Part shown: positions 9,641 through 18,034 of the stretch, piece by piece
How the letters are laid out: each line of letters begins with the position of its first letter
Position numbering within the stretch: position 1 is the stretch's first letter
Source: Pantoea sp.
Lineage (GTDB): Bacteria; Pseudomonadota; Gammaproteobacteria; Enterobacterales; Enterobacteriaceae
Length of the DNA stretch: 64,000 nucleotides
Assembly (NCBI RefSeq): GCF_028283705.1
Contig: NZ_JAPWKD010000014.1
Span: 1-64,000 of the forward strand
Reading direction: 5' to 3'
Made by a program: the position numbers and the translations under genes
The notes under the pieces: generated by a model
Told to the model about the DNA's origin: nothing
The model's database searches: none
Seen by the model: the letters and a program-made list of their open reading frames with translations, nothing else

Positions 9641-10245
9641 GCACCAAAGTAATCGAAGTCAGCGAAGATGATCGTCCCAATGTCTTCACGCAAAAGGAAA
9701 TCGGCTGGACGCCTTGGTTGGAGCCTCTTGTCGAAAGCGAGTTGACCGAGCGTCACTGGGCAGGCCTTGTCGACGCCTCGCGATCGAAATCCACCTACTT
9801 CATGCTGCTTGCCCGAGATCCTGAAATTCTGGAAGCGCGTACCAAGACCGACAAGGATATTTTCTACAACACCGGCGGCGGCCTGCCGCGTGCCGAGCGC
9901 GAGTTGTCTGCGACAGCGGCCTCCCGGTACAATGGCTGCATCTTCTGCGCATCGGTCCACGCGCGCTTCGCTTCGCACCATTCGAAGCGCACGTCGGATT
10001 TGCAGACGCTGCTCGACGAGGGCGTGGAAGCCGATCTGGGGCACCGCTGGAATGCGGTTGTTGCCGCCTCTGTCGCCATCACGGCTACGCCGTCGGAGTT
10101 CGGTGGGGAGCAGATCGGGCGTCTGCGAGCGCAGGGCCTAGCCGATCTCGAAATTGCCGACCTCATTCATGGGGCAGCATTCTTCAACTGGGCCAATCGC
10201 CTGATGCTATCGCTGGGCGAGCCTACGCCGGCTGTCCAGTCTTGA
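9637..10245 (+). CDS. Alkylhydroperoxidase AhpD-like protein (Avi_7169-like)
   Basis: A 202-residue CMD/AhpD-fold protein. The AhpD catalytic pattern is intact: Glu89, then C101-x-x-C104 and His108 in a GCIFCASVHARF context, with the Glu exactly 12 residues before the first Cys as in AhpD. That supports a thiol-dependent peroxidase or disulfide reductase role. Its start overlaps the stop of the CMD gene (ATGA), so the pair is probably made in equal amounts and may form a heteromer. In this operon it may detoxify peroxide made by the LLM flavoprotein, or act in the catabolic step itself. Confidence 0.82.
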   Translation: MSTKVIEVSEDDRPNVFTQKEIGWTPWLEPLVESELTERHWAGLVDASRSKSTYFMLLARDPEILEARTKTDKDIFYNTGGGLPRAERELSATAASRYNGCIFCASVHARFASHHSKRTSDLQTLLDEGVEADLGHRWNAVVAASVAITATPSEFGGEQIGRLRAQGLADLEIADLIHGAAFFNWANRLMLSLGEPTPAVQS

Positions 10246-10270
10246 GCAGCTAGAACGAAAGACGACTGTC

Positions 10271-10819
10271 ATGTCCAACGAGGCACTTATCATCATCGAC
10301 TTGCAGAACGACTATTTCCCGGGCGGCAAGCTGCCGCTGGTCGGGATCGAGGCGGCCACCGCCAATGCCGCGAAAGTAATTGCCGCTGCGCGGGCCTCTC
10401 GAATACCCGTTATTCATGTGCAGCACCACGCCGTGAAACCGGATGCGCCGTTCTTCGTGCCTGGGACACCGGGCGTGCAAATCCACGCCTCAGTCAAACC
10501 TGAGGAGGGCGAGTCAGTCGTGACCAAGAACTACACGAATTCGTTTCGCGCCACATCGCTCGGAAATCTGCTGGGTGACAAGGGGATCAGGGAGGTCACC
10601 ATTGCGGGTGCGATGAGCCACATGTGCATCGACGCCGCAACAAGGGCGGCGGCGGATCTGGGCTTTTCGGTAACGGTTCTTCACGACGCCTGCGCAACTC
10701 GGGATCTGCATTTTGAAGACCGGGTCGTTGCCGCAGCCGACGTACACGCCGCCTATATGGCAGCACTCGCTGCTTCCTATGCGTCAGTGGTTTCGACGGA
10801 CAGCTGGCTGGCGCGATAA
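10271..10819 (+). CDS. Cysteine hydrolase, isochorismatase/nicotinamidase superfamily
   Basis: The 182-residue protein has the superfamily triad in place: Asp10 (IIDLQNDYF), Lys86 (VVTKNYTNSF) and Cys119 (MSHMCIDAATRAA). The metal-site region IPVIHVQHHAV is also present. Members hydrolyse amides or related bonds (nicotinamide, N-carbamoyl compounds, isochorismate). It starts 25 bases after the AhpD-like gene on the same strand and is probably the last gene of that operon, possibly releasing ammonia from the imported compound. The exact substrate cannot be read from the sequence. Confidence 0.85.
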   Translation: MSNEALIIIDLQNDYFPGGKLPLVGIEAATANAAKVIAAARASRIPVIHVQHHAVKPDAPFFVPGTPGVQIHASVKPEEGESVVTKNYTNSFRATSLGNLLGDKGIREVTIAGAMSHMCIDAATRAAADLGFSVTVLHDACATRDLHFEDRVVAAADVHAAYMAALAASYASVVSTDSWLAR

Positions 10820-10956
10820 ACGCCCAAACCTGGAAATCGCGCAGGTGGGAAACTCACCCGAGACAGAACAAGAGGCCAAGCGTCAGCCCTGTCACGAGTT
10901 GGCGCGAATTATATCGGCACTCGGGCAAGAGATTGGAGATTTTTCAGCAGAGCCGT

Positions 10957-11811
10957 TTAAATCATATATTCGGGCTCGTTGATCGTCTGTTCCATGCTGA
11001 TCCCGGGCAGGTCGGAGTTGGGCTTGCCGACGATCCGGGCCGGCACCCCTGCAACCGAGGTATGCGCCGCAACCTCCGACACCACGACGCTGCCGGCACC
11101 GACCTTGGCGCCTATTCCGACCTCAATATTGCCAAGGATTTTCGCCCCAGCACCGATCAGGGCGCCTCGGCGGATTTTAGGATGGCGATCGCCGATCTCC
11201 TTGCCGGTGCCACCCAGGGTCACATCCTGGAGAATGGAAACCTCATCTTCCACTACCGCCGTTTCGCCGATGACCAGGCCGCTTCCATGATCCAGCATTA
11301 TACCTTTGCCCATCCGGGCTGCCGGATGGATGTCTATGCCCAGCACTTCGGAAATTCTGCTCTGGATGTGGCGTGCCATGTGAACCTTGTCATGGTTCCA
11401 CAGCCAATGGCCGATCCGGTGTCCCTGTAAAGCCAGGAAGCCCTTGAAATAAAGAAACGGCGTCAAGATCTCGGCGTTGCTCGGATCCCGGTCTCTGATG
11501 GCCTGAAGGTCCAGCTTGGCCGAAAGCAGGATGTCCGGGTCGTTCCCGAATATGTCGCCGATGAGCGAGATGAGTTCCTCCTGGCCGATGTCGGAGTTGG
11601 CGAGCTTTTCCGCGATGCGGTGCCCAAGTGCCTCGGCAAAGCTGCGATGGTAGAGGATGGCAAGATTCATCGCGCGGGTGAGGCGGGAATCGTTCTCCAC
11701 GGCAGCACGCGCTTCGCTGCAAAGCTTTTCCCACATCAGATCCGCGGTGGATCCTGCCCTATCCGCGCTGTATTCCGCGTCTTCCATGTTTCTCGGTTGA
11801 ACCATTTCCAT
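10957..11811 (-). CDS. cysE: Serine O-acetyltransferase CysE
   Basis: The 284-residue enzyme acetylates L-serine with acetyl-CoA, the first step of cysteine synthesis. It has the all-helical N-terminal SAT domain (LWEKLCSEARAAVENDSRL-like start, LLILYHRSFAEAL-like region) followed by the left-handed beta-helix. Key segments are GIDIHPAARMGKGIMLDHG, which carries the catalytic Asp/His region near residues 155-175, and hexapeptide repeats such as IGAGAKILGNIEVGIGAKVGAGSVV. An in-frame ATG eight codons later is an alternative start. The C-terminus ends in Ile, as in CysE proteins that dock into cysteine synthase. It is a lone gene between two unrelated groups. Confidence 0.93.
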   Translation of the reverse strand: MEMVQPRNMEDAEYSADRAGSTADLMWEKLCSEARAAVENDSRLTRAMNLAILYHRSFAEALGHRIAEKLANSDIGQEELISLIGDIFGNDPDILLSAKLDLQAIRDRDPSNAEILTPFLYFKGFLALQGHRIGHWLWNHDKVHMARHIQSRISEVLGIDIHPAARMGKGIMLDHGSGLVIGETAVVEDEVSILQDVTLGGTGKEIGDRHPKIRRGALIGAGAKILGNIEVGIGAKVGAGSVVVSEVAAHTSVAGVPARIVGKPNSDLPGISMEQTINEPEYMI

Positions 11812-12023
11812 TGTCCCGGCAAGTCGCGCGTTTCAAACACCAAAGACATAGGGCGGAACGGAAAAATGGGAGAGAAATTATTCCAATTTCATGCCTCGCA
11901 GGACAAAATCCGTTCGGCAGCCAATTGACATCTGTCAGTTGGTCCGCACGGCGAAGGACACTGCCGATCTCAAGTGTGGCCGCGAACGGGCGGCTCGCGC
12001 CGCCCGTTGATCAGTGCCGGAGA

Positions 12024-12620
12024 TCACCTCGGGTCCGGGACCGCAACGTATACCACAGTGTGACCGTCATAACGGGGAGCGAACCACCGTCCACTGCAGT
12101 CCTTGTAGGAAATTCCGCTAACGACATAATTCGTGCATTCCGGCGGGATGGTGGCGACTACGGTGCCGATCGCGATCGCCGTCGCCGTCGCAGCACCCCA
12201 CGCAGCGGCCGGTCCCCAGTATCCTGGGTAATATGGTCCCGGAGGCGGTGGGGGACCCCAGCCATGCGGGCCTGGTGGCGGTCCGGGCGGACGGGGACCC
12301 GGACCCGGAGGATGCGGTCCCGGCCCCGGGGGATGTGGCCCAGGTCCAGGGCCAGGCGGATGCGGGTGACCGCCGCCATTTGGTGGGTGGTGACCGGAGG
12401 GATGCGGGGCCGGGCCGTGAGGCGGATGCATTCCGCCGCCAGCCGGATGATACTGAGGCTGGAAATGGGCAGGGCCGTTGAAACCCCCGCGATGGAAGCC
12501 GCCGCCACCGAAATTCATGCGAGGCACTCGGCCACCGAAGCCGCCACGGGCCTCGGCGATCTGCGGGACGACAAGCGCGATCCCCAGGAAAGCGCCGATG
12601 AAGATGCCGGGCTTTCTCAT
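12024..12620 (-). CDS. Secreted Gly/His/Pro-rich low-complexity protein
   Basis: The 198-residue product has a Sec signal peptide (MRKPGIFIGAFLGIALV, cleavage near AEA-R23), a glycine-rich part, and then about 70 residues dominated by Pro, Gly and His in a PGPHPPG-like repeat. The C-terminal 60 residues are ordinary sequence with a predicted membrane-like or buried strand (WGAATATAIAIGTVVATI) and two cysteines (about residues 160 and 172). It overlaps the preceding DUF2092 gene by four bases. No function is known to me; the many His residues could bind metal, or the region may just be a flexible spacer in the cell wall or periplasm. Confidence 0.75.
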   Translation of the reverse strand: MRKPGIFIGAFLGIALVVPQIAEARGGFGGRVPRMNFGGGGFHRGGFNGPAHFQPQYHPAGGGMHPPHGPAPHPSGHHPPNGGGHPHPPGPGPGPHPPGPGPHPPGPGPRPPGPPPGPHGWGPPPPPGPYYPGYWGPAAAWGAATATAIAIGTVVATIPPECTNYVVSGISYKDCSGRWFAPRYDGHTVVYVAVPDPR

Positions 12621-13384
12621 TTTTTTCTCTCCTCTCCTACAAATCCGATCTTCGCCGATCCTTCCGCCGGCTTATATTCGAACGTGTCCGCAGGAATATC
12701 GGCGTTCTCGGTCCAGTGCAGGACCGTGGTGATGCGAGGGCGCGTGTTTTCCTGTCGGTCCACGAGCGATATCTTCAGAGGCAGTGGGCTGCCCTCGGTC
12801 GCGATCCAGATTTCCGCGTCCTGATCGGGACCGCGAAATGCCCAATGGGCGGTCTGCTTGCCGTCTACCGCGGCATGGCCCACCAGAAAGCCTTCGCGGA
12901 TGATGTTGATAGGGGCGTCCCTGGTCCCCCAGGCAAAAAGGTCGGCCAAGGGGAACTGAAGGTTATAGCGTTGCGCCGCCTTTTCGAGGGTTTCCTTGAT
13001 TGTCGGTGGTGCGGGCACCTGTGCGTATGTCTTCTGGTCGGGAGAGGCGTAGATCAGTGTCTTGCCATCATATACGAGTTGACCGTGCACGACGTCGGTA
13101 ATGAGATCGATACGCAGATGATCGGGCCGCTTGACCTCGTACGTAGCCTCGCCACCGATTTCAAGCTTCTGCTCGTCGTCGAGAACGACCTCACTCGTGG
13201 TATCTGCCTTGATTGTGAAGTTCTGAAGCGTCTGCAGATGGTCTCCCATCTTCTTGAGAGCCTCGATCGATGCAGGCTCAATGCGCGGTTCCTTCGGGGG
13301 TCTGTCCTTCGCCATAACGCCTCCCGTGACGAGCAGCATGACCGCTGTCGGGATTGCGAGGCGCGAGCCAAAACTTGCCTTCAT
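12617..13384 (-). CDS. DUF2092 family periplasmic protein
   Basis: The chosen ATG gives 255 residues starting MKASFGSRL and is preceded by a strong GGAAGGGA site; an ATG six codons upstream is weaker. A signal peptide ends near GGVMA. The mature protein resembles the LolA/DUF2092 type of lipid-binding fold (ALKKMGDHLQTLQNF, LRIDLITDVVHGQLVYDGKTL, LPLKISLVDR), a beta-sheet basket that often carries lipids or outer-membrane components. It precedes and overlaps the Gly/His/Pro-rich gene, so both are probably made together. Confidence 0.8.
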   Translation of the reverse strand: MKASFGSRLAIPTAVMLLVTGGVMAKDRPPKEPRIEPASIEALKKMGDHLQTLQNFTIKADTTSEVVLDDEQKLEIGGEATYEVKRPDHLRIDLITDVVHGQLVYDGKTLIYASPDQKTYAQVPAPPTIKETLEKAAQRYNLQFPLADLFAWGTRDAPINIIREGFLVGHAAVDGKQTAHWAFRGPDQDAEIWIATEGSPLPLKISLVDRQENTRPRITTVLHWTENADIPADTFEYKPAEGSAKIGFVGEERKK

Positions 13385-13545
13385 CGGTTCCCTTCCTTTC
13401 ATCCGCTTCGGTGCGGGACTATTTCAGCAAGGCAAGGAATGGGGTCTTACGGAAGTACGTTACGGTAAATTGGTACGTAAATTCGGCATTCCAAAGCGTG
13501 TTTCCGGGCAAACTGAGGGCCGTTTTGTACAGCATCCCCGCCATT

Positions 13546-14349
13546 TCATTGCGTCGGTCTGTGGATTGGGAACTGGAAGTTCACGCCAGCGAAGACCTGC
13601 CACCGCGGCGCTCCCGGACCGTCGTTCCAGACTGTATACTGGGGCTCTATGAAGGCGTTCATCGTTACGCCCTTGTCCAGCTGAAAGACCTTGCCTACGC
13701 CGAAGCCAACCGGGATATAGGACGCGCCGTTCTCCAGATTGAAGTTCCATGTCGCCGTGGAACGCAGATACCAGCCGTCCTTGAGATTGAGGTTGACGAT
13801 CGGCTCGAAGGTCAGAAGGCGGACATCCTCACGGTCATGCTGTCCGGCGAAAGATGCCTGGTACGTGCCCAGTCCCGCAAGCAACCCCCAGTCCTGCGGC
13901 GCGACAACGATCCCTGCGCCACCCACCTGCCATTTCCCGTTGCCCAGAGTTTCGTCTGTCGCGGTCGGTGCGACGATCAGTGGCCCCGCCCCGAAGGTGA
14001 CGTCGCCGTGTTTGGGAAGGACGAAGATGTCCATGATCGTCAGGTCGCCAAGTCCCGTAACATAACCGTGTGGTACCTCCGGCGAAGTAGCGACCGGAAG
14101 CGTAAACCGGAAGAGCTGGGGCAAGCCGGACATGTCCGAGGGTACGAGGCCACGAAGCAGAAACTGGTTGGCGTGCGGGCGACCGGGCACGTCGATGAAG
14201 CTCGGGACGTAGTAGTCCTGAAGATTGATGGTGATCTTCGGCGTCAGCGGGTTGTTGGCATCGTTGACGTCCTGATGTTCCTGCGCAGCGGCGGTCGCCG
14301 CCGATCCGAGCACTGCGGCCCCGAAAGCTAAAATCTTCCATCCGTTCAT
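13546..14349 (-). CDS. Outer-membrane beta-barrel-like protein (Phenol_MetA_deg/neuromedin-U-like)
   Basis: The 267-residue protein has a signal peptide (cleavage near AAA-QEH) followed by alternating beta strands (GYVTGLGDLTIMDIFVLP, VTFGAGPLIVAPTA, WQVFAGVNFQFPIH), consistent with a small beta-barrel. Bacterial members are often labelled as transporter or neuromedin U proteins and placed in the MetA phenol-pathway family; a specific role is not established. Its neighbours DUF2092 and the HAD phosphatase are on the same strand with short gaps, so the group may serve the envelope. Confidence 0.65.
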   Translation of the reverse strand: MNGWKILAFGAAVLGSAATAAAQEHQDVNDANNPLTPKITINLQDYYVPSFIDVPGRPHANQFLLRGLVPSDMSGLPQLFRFTLPVATSPEVPHGYVTGLGDLTIMDIFVLPKHGDVTFGAGPLIVAPTATDETLGNGKWQVGGAGIVVAPQDWGLLAGLGTYQASFAGQHDREDVRLLTFEPIVNLNLKDGWYLRSTATWNFNLENGASYIPVGFGVGKVFQLDKGVTMNAFIEPQYTVWNDGPGAPRWQVFAGVNFQFPIHRPTQ

Positions 14350-14429
14350 GCGGCGTCCCCCGGTTTTCCCGATGGCGACGTCAGGACTGTCTGGTCCTTC
14401 GACAGGATAGCCGTCGCCGTTCGATGCGT

Positions 14430-15350
14430 TCAGTTCTGGAACGCATAGACCTTCTTCCAGTCGGCTTTCATATCGACGACCAGCCAGTTACGGCGCTCGG
14501 CCTCGTCGAGAGCTTTATCCAGCTTGCCGAAAGCCGATTGACGATCATAGGCATATTCCCTGTCGGCATCGGTGTGATGTACCAGCATTGCAAAGCCCGG
14601 TCCCTTGGTGGCCGTCACCCAACGAAGCATTTCGTAGTCGCCGTCGGAGTTCCCCGCGACGAAGATCGGTTTGCGGCCAATGAACTTGTTGATGCCCGAC
14701 GGCTTGCCGGGGCCGTCGTCAATGAAATCGATCTTCGGCAGGCGCTTCAGCACCGGCACGTCGCCGACGATGGAATATTCGGTAGCAATCGTACTGCCGA
14801 TCACCTGTTCAGGCGGAATGCCATAGGCTTTCTCGGTTATCGGCCGCATGAACTCGACGCCGCCGCCCGAGACGATGTACGTCTTGAAGCCGTTGGCGCG
14901 TAGGTAGTCGAGCAGCTCGCGCATTGGCAGGAAGGTCATCTCGTCATAGGGCCTGCCTGTCTTTGGATGTCTGGCAGTCGTAAACCAGTCGGCAACAATC
15001 TTTGCAAACTGGTCGGTGGTCATCCCGGCGTGTGTTGCCATGCCAAGGTCGATGATACCCTTTTCTCCGCTCTTGGCGACGCCTTTCATGTCTCCGGCTA
15101 GTATCGACTTGAAAGGCTCCTTCTCCTTCCATTCCGGATGCTGGGGCGCGAGCGTTTTTACCCGGTCAAGCATGAAGCCAAGCTGGAAGTAATAGGGCTG
15201 CTCCGACCAGAGTGTGCCGTCATTGTCGAAGACGGCAATGCGCGCTTCCGGGGCGACGTAGCCTTCGCCGCCTTCCGTGGTCGTCGATTTGACGAAATCC
15301 ATGATCCGGCTCTTTGCAGCGGTGTCGTTCCACGATGGCAGAACTTCCTG
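14430..15350 (-). CDS. Secreted-type HAD-superfamily phosphatase, 5' end lost at the junction
   Basis: The HAD motif I is FDNDGTLWSEQP (DxDxT form) near the N-terminus of the readable part; later motifs include IVSGGGVEFM and FVAGNSDGDYEML with the acidic motif IV. Homologues usually read LPSWND...DFV before the catalytic motif, and here EVLPSWNDTAAKSRIMDFV is in frame before the first ATG (15302). The gene therefore extends beyond that ATG and runs into the composition break, where its signal peptide and start are missing. The reaction is probably phosphomonoester hydrolysis in the periplasm; the substrate is unknown. Confidence 0.75.
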   Translation of the reverse strand, partial: QEVLPSWNDTAAKSRIMDFVKSTTTEGGEGYVAPEARIAVFDNDGTLWSEQPYYFQLGFMLDRVKTLAPQHPEWKEKEPFKSILAGDMKGVAKSGEKGIIDLGMATHAGMTTDQFAKIVADWFTTARHPKTGRPYDEMTFLPMRELLDYLRANGFKTYIVSGGGVEFMRPITEKAYGIPPEQVIGSTIATEYSIVGDVPVLKRLPKIDFIDDGPGKPSGINKFIGRKPIFVAGNSDGDYEMLRWVTATKGPGFAMLVHHTDADREYAYDRQSAFGKLDKALDEAERRNWLVVDMKADWKKVYAFQN

Positions 15351-15375
15351 GGCAATACCCCCGGCCCGTCCGGTG
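15345..15375. other. Junction between alphaproteobacterial-like and enterobacterial-like DNA
   Basis: To the left, leftward codons read as a HAD phosphatase up to its mature N-terminus. To the right, rightward codons read as the middle of a TonB-dependent receptor plug domain. The two partial genes face away from the breakpoint and both lost their 5' ends. GC content and codon style drop sharply across this point. No direct repeat, inverted repeat, IS end or tRNA was seen. The exact base cannot be fixed because the intervening bases are open in both frames. Confidence 0.75.
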
Positions 15376-17102
15376 GCTTCGGCTATAACGTGACCAGCTT
15401 CGATCCCTATATGTTTGAGCGTATCGAAGTATTACACGGTCCCGCGTCCGTCCTTTATGGGCAGGGATCGCCGGGCGGCGTGGTGAATATGGTCAGCAAG
15501 TTACCGCAGAAAAATCAGCTGAATGAGGCAGGCGTACAAACGGGCAGTTATGGTCGTGCTCAGGGCTTTGTTGATGTTGGTGGCGCGCTGAATAATGACC
15601 AGACTGTGCTCTACCGCATCGCAGCAGACGGCTTTAATACCAGCAGTCAGACTGATTTTGTTAAGGAACGCCGCTTTTCCATCGCGCCCAGCCTCGCCTG
15701 GCAAATAAACAACGACACGCATTTAACGCTGTACGGTAATTATCAGACCGACCCGGATGCCGGATATTACAATTCTGTCCCCATTAATGGGGACATCAAG
15801 GTGCCACGCAGCCTGAACCCTGGCGATCCCAGCTTCGACAGCTTCCGCAAGACGCAAGGCGCGATTGGTGAAGAGTTAACTCACCGATTTAATGATGTCT
15901 GGTCAGTGAAACAAAGCTATCGCTTCCTGCGTAACAGCCAGAAATTACAGTATGTCGGGAATGACGGATTTAATGCTGATGGGAAAACCCTGAATCGCAC
16001 CGCCTATCTCAACTATGGCGATGTTGACGCGCATACGCTCGATAATCAGGCACTGGCAACATTCGCCACCGGTGCGGTGTCTCACAAGGCAACGTTTGGC
16101 GTAGATTATCAGCACATCCGCTTCAGCCACTGGTTTTACAGCGCAGCCGCACCGTCGCTGAGCATCAGTAACCCGCAATATGGGCAGACGATCCCTACCC
16201 CCAATTTCATGTACGCCACCTCCACAGAGACGACGCTGGAGCAGCTCGGTGCTTACGGACAGGACCAGATTGATGTCGGTAACTGGTCGTTTTTATTAGG
16301 CATGAGGGAAGACTGGACCAACAACAGTACGCATTCCTTTAAAACGCAGGAGACACAATATCAGTCGGCCCGTGCGTTCACCTGGCGTACCGGTGCGGTT
16401 TATCAGTTTGCTAACGGAATCGCCCCCTACCTCAGCTACTCACAGTCCTTCCAGCCGCAGGTGGGAACGGATTATGAAGGTAAGGCGTTTACACCATCGA
16501 AAGGCGAACAATATGAGGCTGGCGTCAAGTTCCAGCCGAAGCACAGCAACAGCTTCATTACGCTTTCTTTGTTCCAGATAAATAAAACCGATGTCCAGAC
16601 CAGCGATCCCGAACACTCAGGTTTTAGCGTATTGACCGGTGAAGTCAGATCCCGGGGAGTAGAAGCCGAGGCACACGCCAGCCTGACAGACCACTTACAG
16701 TTAATCGGTAGCTATACCTACACCGACATCACCAATACAAACAGCAACACCGCACAAGGTAAAGCCCCGGTGGGGATTCCACATAATACCGGCTCGCTGT
16801 GGGCGGATTACACCCAGTATTCCGGAGCACTGGCGGGCTGGCAGTTCGGGGCGGGTGTACGTTATATCGGTGGTTCTTACGGTGATACTAACAACACCTT
16901 CAAAACCTCCTCTGCAACCTTAGTGGACACCGCACTACGTTATGATTTGGGCCAGCTCAGTTCTTCGCTGGAAGGGTGGATGGCGTCACTGAACGCCAGC
17001 AATCTGTTTGACCGACACTATATTGCCAGCTGTACCGGTCAGTCTTATTGCTACTGGGGTGCGGGCCGCATGGTCCTGGCGGGTATCAAATACCAATGGT
17101 AA
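15363..17102 (+). pseudogene. TonB-dependent siderophore receptor (FoxA/FhuA-like), 5' truncated
   Basis: The remaining 579 codons hold the end of the plug domain (FDPYMFERIEVLHGPASVL, then GQGSPGGVVNMVSK) and the complete 22-strand barrel ending with the expected aromatic residue (VLAGIKYQW). Lost are the signal peptide, TonB box and first part of the plug. The open frame runs on upstream, but those residues come from the reverse side of the HAD gene and are not receptor sequence. The intact gene would import a ferric hydroxamate-type siderophore. The downstream binding protein overlaps its 3' end, so this was the first gene of an iron-uptake operon. Confidence 0.88.
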
Positions 17103-18034
17103 GTTCCGAATGCGCATTAGTCAGCCGACGTAATTTTCTGCGGCTGTCTGCCTTGCTCGGGCTGCAATTCACGCTGGCACAGGGAAGTGCTGCTGAGGTG
17201 CCGCCCTGCGGGAAGCGAATTGTCGTTCTCGACTGGATGCTGACAGAATCCCTGTTGCTGCTAGGGATCACCCCTGTTGCGGTAGCCAATCCCGATGGAT
17301 TCCGACAGACTTTTCACGCCGTGACATTACCTGCGGCGGTGGCAGACGTTGGGTTGATTTATCAACCCAATCTGGAGCTGCTGACATTGTTACGCCCGGA
17401 ACTGATCATTATCACACCTGCTCATGGCGTCATCGCTCCGCTGTTGCAGCGCATCGCGCCCATTCTTAACGTGGGTGAAGCCGATTCCTATGGACGATAC
17501 TCCTTTGATCAAGCCAGTGCGGCATTGATGACTCTGGGTCATTTTTTCAACCGGGTGGCCATTGCACAGGCGGTGATTTTCAGGGCGCAGCACCTGTTCG
17601 AAACCGCCCGCAAACGCCTTGCGATGCTGCCGGGGGCGGCACAGCGAAAAGTGTTCATTGTACAGTTTATTGATGAAGCCTTCGTCCGCCTGGCGGGTGC
17701 CGGAAGTCTGTACGGTGATTTGCTTGCCAGGCTTGGGGTGACTAACGCCTGCCATGCCCCCACCGCCGTCTCTGGTTTCGCCACCACCGGCTATGGTGCG
17801 CTTTACGCTGAACCTGAAGCTTTGTTGATCGCCTTTTCGCCGATGCCCATCACCGTCAGGCTGATGTTGCAAAATAACCCGGTATGGCAGGCGCTGCCTT
17901 TTCGCCAGCCCGGCCACCATCTTTTTATTCCACCCGCACCGGCCAATGGCGGCGTGATGTCGGCAATAGCGTTCACTGACGCACTGGCCAGCGCCATTAC
18001 CTCAGCGGCCAGCAGCCATGCCGGACCACCATGA
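17096..18034 (+). CDS. Ferric siderophore ABC transporter, periplasmic binding protein (FhuD-like)
   Basis: I chose the ATG giving 312 residues that overlaps the receptor stop by seven bases. It yields a twin-arginine-type signal (SRRNFLRLSALLGLQF), as in FhuD; an earlier in-frame ATG would place receptor-frame residues first. The mature protein has the FhuD/BtuF helical-backbone layout (GKRIVVLDWMLTESLLLLGI, LELLTLLRPELIII). It should pass the siderophore to the FhuB-like permease that follows. Its stop overlaps the start of that gene. Confidence 0.88.
   Translation: MVSSECALVSRRNFLRLSALLGLQFTLAQGSAAEVPPCGKRIVVLDWMLTESLLLLGITPVAVANPDGFRQTFHAVTLPAAVADVGLIYQPNLELLTLLRPELIIITPAHGVIAPLLQRIAPILNVGEADSYGRYSFDQASAALMTLGHFFNRVAIAQAVIFRAQHLFETARKRLAMLPGAAQRKVFIVQFIDEAFVRLAGAGSLYGDLLARLGVTNACHAPTAVSGFATTGYGALYAEPEALLIAFSPMPITVRLMLQNNPVWQALPFRQPGHHLFIPPAPANGGVMSAIAFTDALASAITSAASSHAGPP

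Noticed and set aside
11811-12824. A 337-codon rightward open frame over the Gly/His/Pro-rich gene.
   Set aside because: It is the reverse-strand reading of GC-rich repeats and has no protein-like features; the leftward gene has a signal peptide and coupling to DUF2092.
15138-15362. N-terminal 75 codons of the open frame that continues into the TonB receptor.
   Set aside because: They are the antisense of the HAD phosphatase gene, not receptor plug sequence; they result from the junction.
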